Source of the DNA: Coccinella septempunctata
Lineage: Eukaryota > Arthropoda > Insecta > Coleoptera > Coccinellidae
Assembly (NCBI RefSeq): GCF_907165205.1
Contig: NC_058196.1
Span: forward strand, 27,446,501 to 27,510,500
Length of the DNA stretch: 64,000 nucleotides
Reading direction: 5' to 3'
Shown: positions 62,176 to 64,000 of the stretch, piece by piece
How positions within the stretch are numbered: the first letter of the stretch is position 1
Layout: each line of letters starts with the position of its first letter
Translations under genes and position numbers: made by a program
Notes under the pieces: generated by a model
Database searches by the model: none
The model's input: only the letters and a program-made list of their open reading frames with translations
What the model was told of the DNA's origin: nothing

Positions 62176-62345
62176 TATACGGGGTGTAAATGAATATTTG
62201 CAAAGAAATTTAAGGGTCTTTTATACCTCTCCTGCTGAGATACAGTAAGCATTTTTTCCGCCAACTTCCGAAGGCAGTAACTCAGGGGGGCAGGCCCCCC
62301 TTCAATTTTAGTTGAAGAATCACTACTTGAAATATTTCGCATCAT
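62176..62345 (+). repeat. Family H element fragment
   Basis: TATACGGGGTGTAAATGAAT then AAGAAATTTAAGGGTCTTTT resembles the 7147 start; a GGGGGGCAGGCCCCCC palindrome follows at about 62285-62300. End undefined. Confidence 0.45.
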
Positions 62346-63000
62346 TTAAGCAACACTCCATTTATTATTAATGTATTAATATTTTTTAATTTTTAATTTC
62401 GATATAAATGTTTCTCTGAAGAAAGACTGAAGTCACGAAAAAATTTTAAAATAATAAGAATAAAAAAACTATGTAGGTACTTTCATTTTTTGAATCTACG
62501 TATATCACGATAAATATCAGGCAAATCACAGGGAATTTGAAACTTCACCAAGAATCAAGATGCTTGAAGAAAGCGAGTATAAAATCGTATTTATGGAAGA
62601 AACTCGAGCTGCCTCAATTCCAGCACTTTTCGCTCCGTAAACAACTTAATCCCCGTATACGAGCAACGAAAAATCCGCCGAAAACATAAAGCAATCCATA
62701 CGGAATCCTCACGAGTTACAAAAATAGAGAGACCGTGCAGAATTGGGGCCATATCGCCGAAACTGCCAGTCCCAATCGACAAAGGGGGGACCATATCGCG
62801 TATCGAACGAACGGGAGAAAAAAAAGTTAATCAGAAATACCTTCCCTCGATTCGGCCGCTAACGAAGCTGGCATATACGCCGAAAAAAAAAAGGTACCCA
62901 AACAATATTAAAATACGGCGATAATACTCGACTGCATTGTCTGGCATGTTCCATAAAGTGGATATTTTAGTGAGTTGTTTTTGCTTCATATGTTTTAATA
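62346..63000. other. Spacer with a GC-richer second half
   Basis: 62.59-62.80 kb is richer in CpG and single copy; possible regulatory DNA next to the CTCF-like site. No coding domain. Confidence 0.3.
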
Positions 63001-63006
63001 CAGGCT

Positions 63007-63023
63007 TTCGGTAGGGGGCGTCG
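63007..63023 (+). promoter_or_regulatory. CTCF-like motif
   Basis: TTCGGTAGGGGGCGTCG contains the TAGGGGGCG core of the CTCF recognition sequence. It points away from the similar motif at 26.56 kb. Inferred from sequence alone. Confidence 0.35.
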
Positions 63024-63119
63024 GATGGCAGAAGGATGCAGTGGCGTAGGTGGCGATCGAACAAGGAAATAAGATGGGTTATTATGGCCGCACATAACCG
63101 TGTAACGTATATCTTCGAT

Positions 63120-63500
63120 TGATAAATTTTATGTTACATTAACGGGTTCATTAAACTTAAATGCGTGAATTTGAATATATTCGATCACATTCTGCAAATA
63201 AATGGAAACATTGCCTTCATAGGATAGATGCAGAGTGATGCAAAAACGCAAATTCCGATGAGAGCAGTTTTTTCTTAAATTACCTAAAAGGTCAATTATT
63301 ATTCCATATGAAATAAAAAAAATAGTAACTAAGTGCACCTACTGATTTATTTGATGATTGACTACTTGCATAAAGATACAAATATAATGGAATCAAATGT
63401 TCAAAGAACGAAATAAGTGAATCGTATAATCAAACAATTGCATGTTTCGCTTATTTTGAGTGGAGTCGACTGCATTAATAATTCGTTCCATTAATTGTTC
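63120..63500. other. AT-rich spacer
   Basis: Nothing recognised. Confidence 0.35.
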
Positions 63501-63590
63501 TTAATTATTGATTTCCACTGCGTAAACTTGTTCTTTCAAATGTCGCCATACAGAATAATCCGAAAGATTCAAGTCAGGTGATCTCGGAGG
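63501..63590 (-). pseudogene. Transposase C-terminal fragment (mariner/Tc1-like)
   Basis: Thirty residues beginning PPRSPDLNLSDY and ending LKEQVYAVEINN resemble the tail of Tc1/mariner-type transposases, where the PD-L-P-D motif holds the third catalytic Asp. It is fused in frame by chance to the LINE remnant upstream and has no other part in the window. Confidence 0.6.
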
Positions 63591-64000
63591 CTGTATCCTT
63601 CTCGAGTCTCCATTATAACTGTGTACCAAAGACCACCACCGTAACCTGTCTAACGCTAGTTGTTTCCAGTTATGATTGGCATTAATTGATTTTAGGGATT
63701 GATGCAGTATATCCTTAAACCGCTTATATACTAGCCTCCTGGTTTCCGGGCTCCCTCTGTCAATTCGCCATACAGATCTATTTTGGGGAGTCTCGTGTCT
63801 TGCATCCTCAGAATGTGGCCGCTCCATCTGAGTCTGGCCCTTGTCACTTGAGTCTCAATTGTTGTACAACTCGCGTGTTGCAAGACTTCTGCATTCGAAA
63901 CTTTGTGGAACCATCTGATGTGCATTTTTTGTCTCAGATGACGTTGTTGCGTTTGTTCAAGCTGTTTAATATGTCGCCTGTAAGGCGTCAAGCTATCGCT
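63591..64000 (-). pseudogene. Non-LTR retrotransposon ORF2 C-terminal remnant
   Basis: Two overlapping minus frames give one protein trace: IRWFHKVSNAEVLQHAS, then RARLRWSGHILRMQDTRLPK, LYGELTEGARKPGG, then after a frameshift near 63733 RFKDILHQSLKSI and WKQLALDRLRW. This order is the known C-terminal region of LINE reverse-transcriptase proteins. The upstream part lies beyond the right edge. Broken by a frameshift and joined to a transposase fragment. Confidence 0.75.

Overview
The window looks like nuclear DNA of an insect, AT-rich and dense in repeats, from the abdominal part of the Hox cluster. The anchor is abd-A on the minus strand. Exon 1 (5131-5770) encodes an N-terminus with the SSKFIIDSMLPKY motif, a Ser/Ala/His/Gln-rich body and the Hox hexapeptide core YPWM. 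A 33-nt microexon (4470-4502) continues it with a YPWM-to-homeodomain linker. The homeobox exon was not found in 1-4469 and probably lies beyond the left edge. The order (a beetle is plausible) cannot be settled from the sequence alone.

Layout: 1-4469 is abd-A intron 2, holding two mobile-element copies, a CpG-rich block and a ~103-bp minisatellite. 4503-5130 is intron 1. From 5.8 to 64 kb lies the 5' side of abd-A. If the cluster keeps the usual insect orientation this is the abd-A/Abd-B (iab-like) regulatory domain; no other intact protein gene was found there. It alternates GC-richer single-copy blocks (candidate cis-regulatory DNA), AT-rich stretches without visible content, and repeats.

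The largest repeat is a 9.6-kb array (14.8-24.4 kb) of about 19 copies of a 494-bp satellite with local 2-mer and 4-mer duplications. A second ~176-bp monomer abuts it and recurs at 45.4 and 60.5 kb. Several families of non-autonomous elements share the terminus TA-CAGGGTG but little else. A second group (two related families, three copies) shares a GTAGGGGAGAC-like terminus and dispersed GGGGAGGCTTGATACA-like internal motifs. There is also a Harbinger-like MITE with TTA duplications, a near-complete mariner with two in-frame stops (47.3-48.6 kb), a second decayed mariner (60.7-61.3 kb), and a LINE tail joined to a transposase tail at the right edge.

Two identical tRNA-Arg(CCU) genes sit at 50.1 and 50.7 kb. 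Two CTCF-like motifs (26.56 and 63.01 kb) and several clusters of TTTTACGAY/GTCGTAAAA sites (Abd-B/Caudal type) are candidate insulator and enhancer components; these are inferences from motif matches only.
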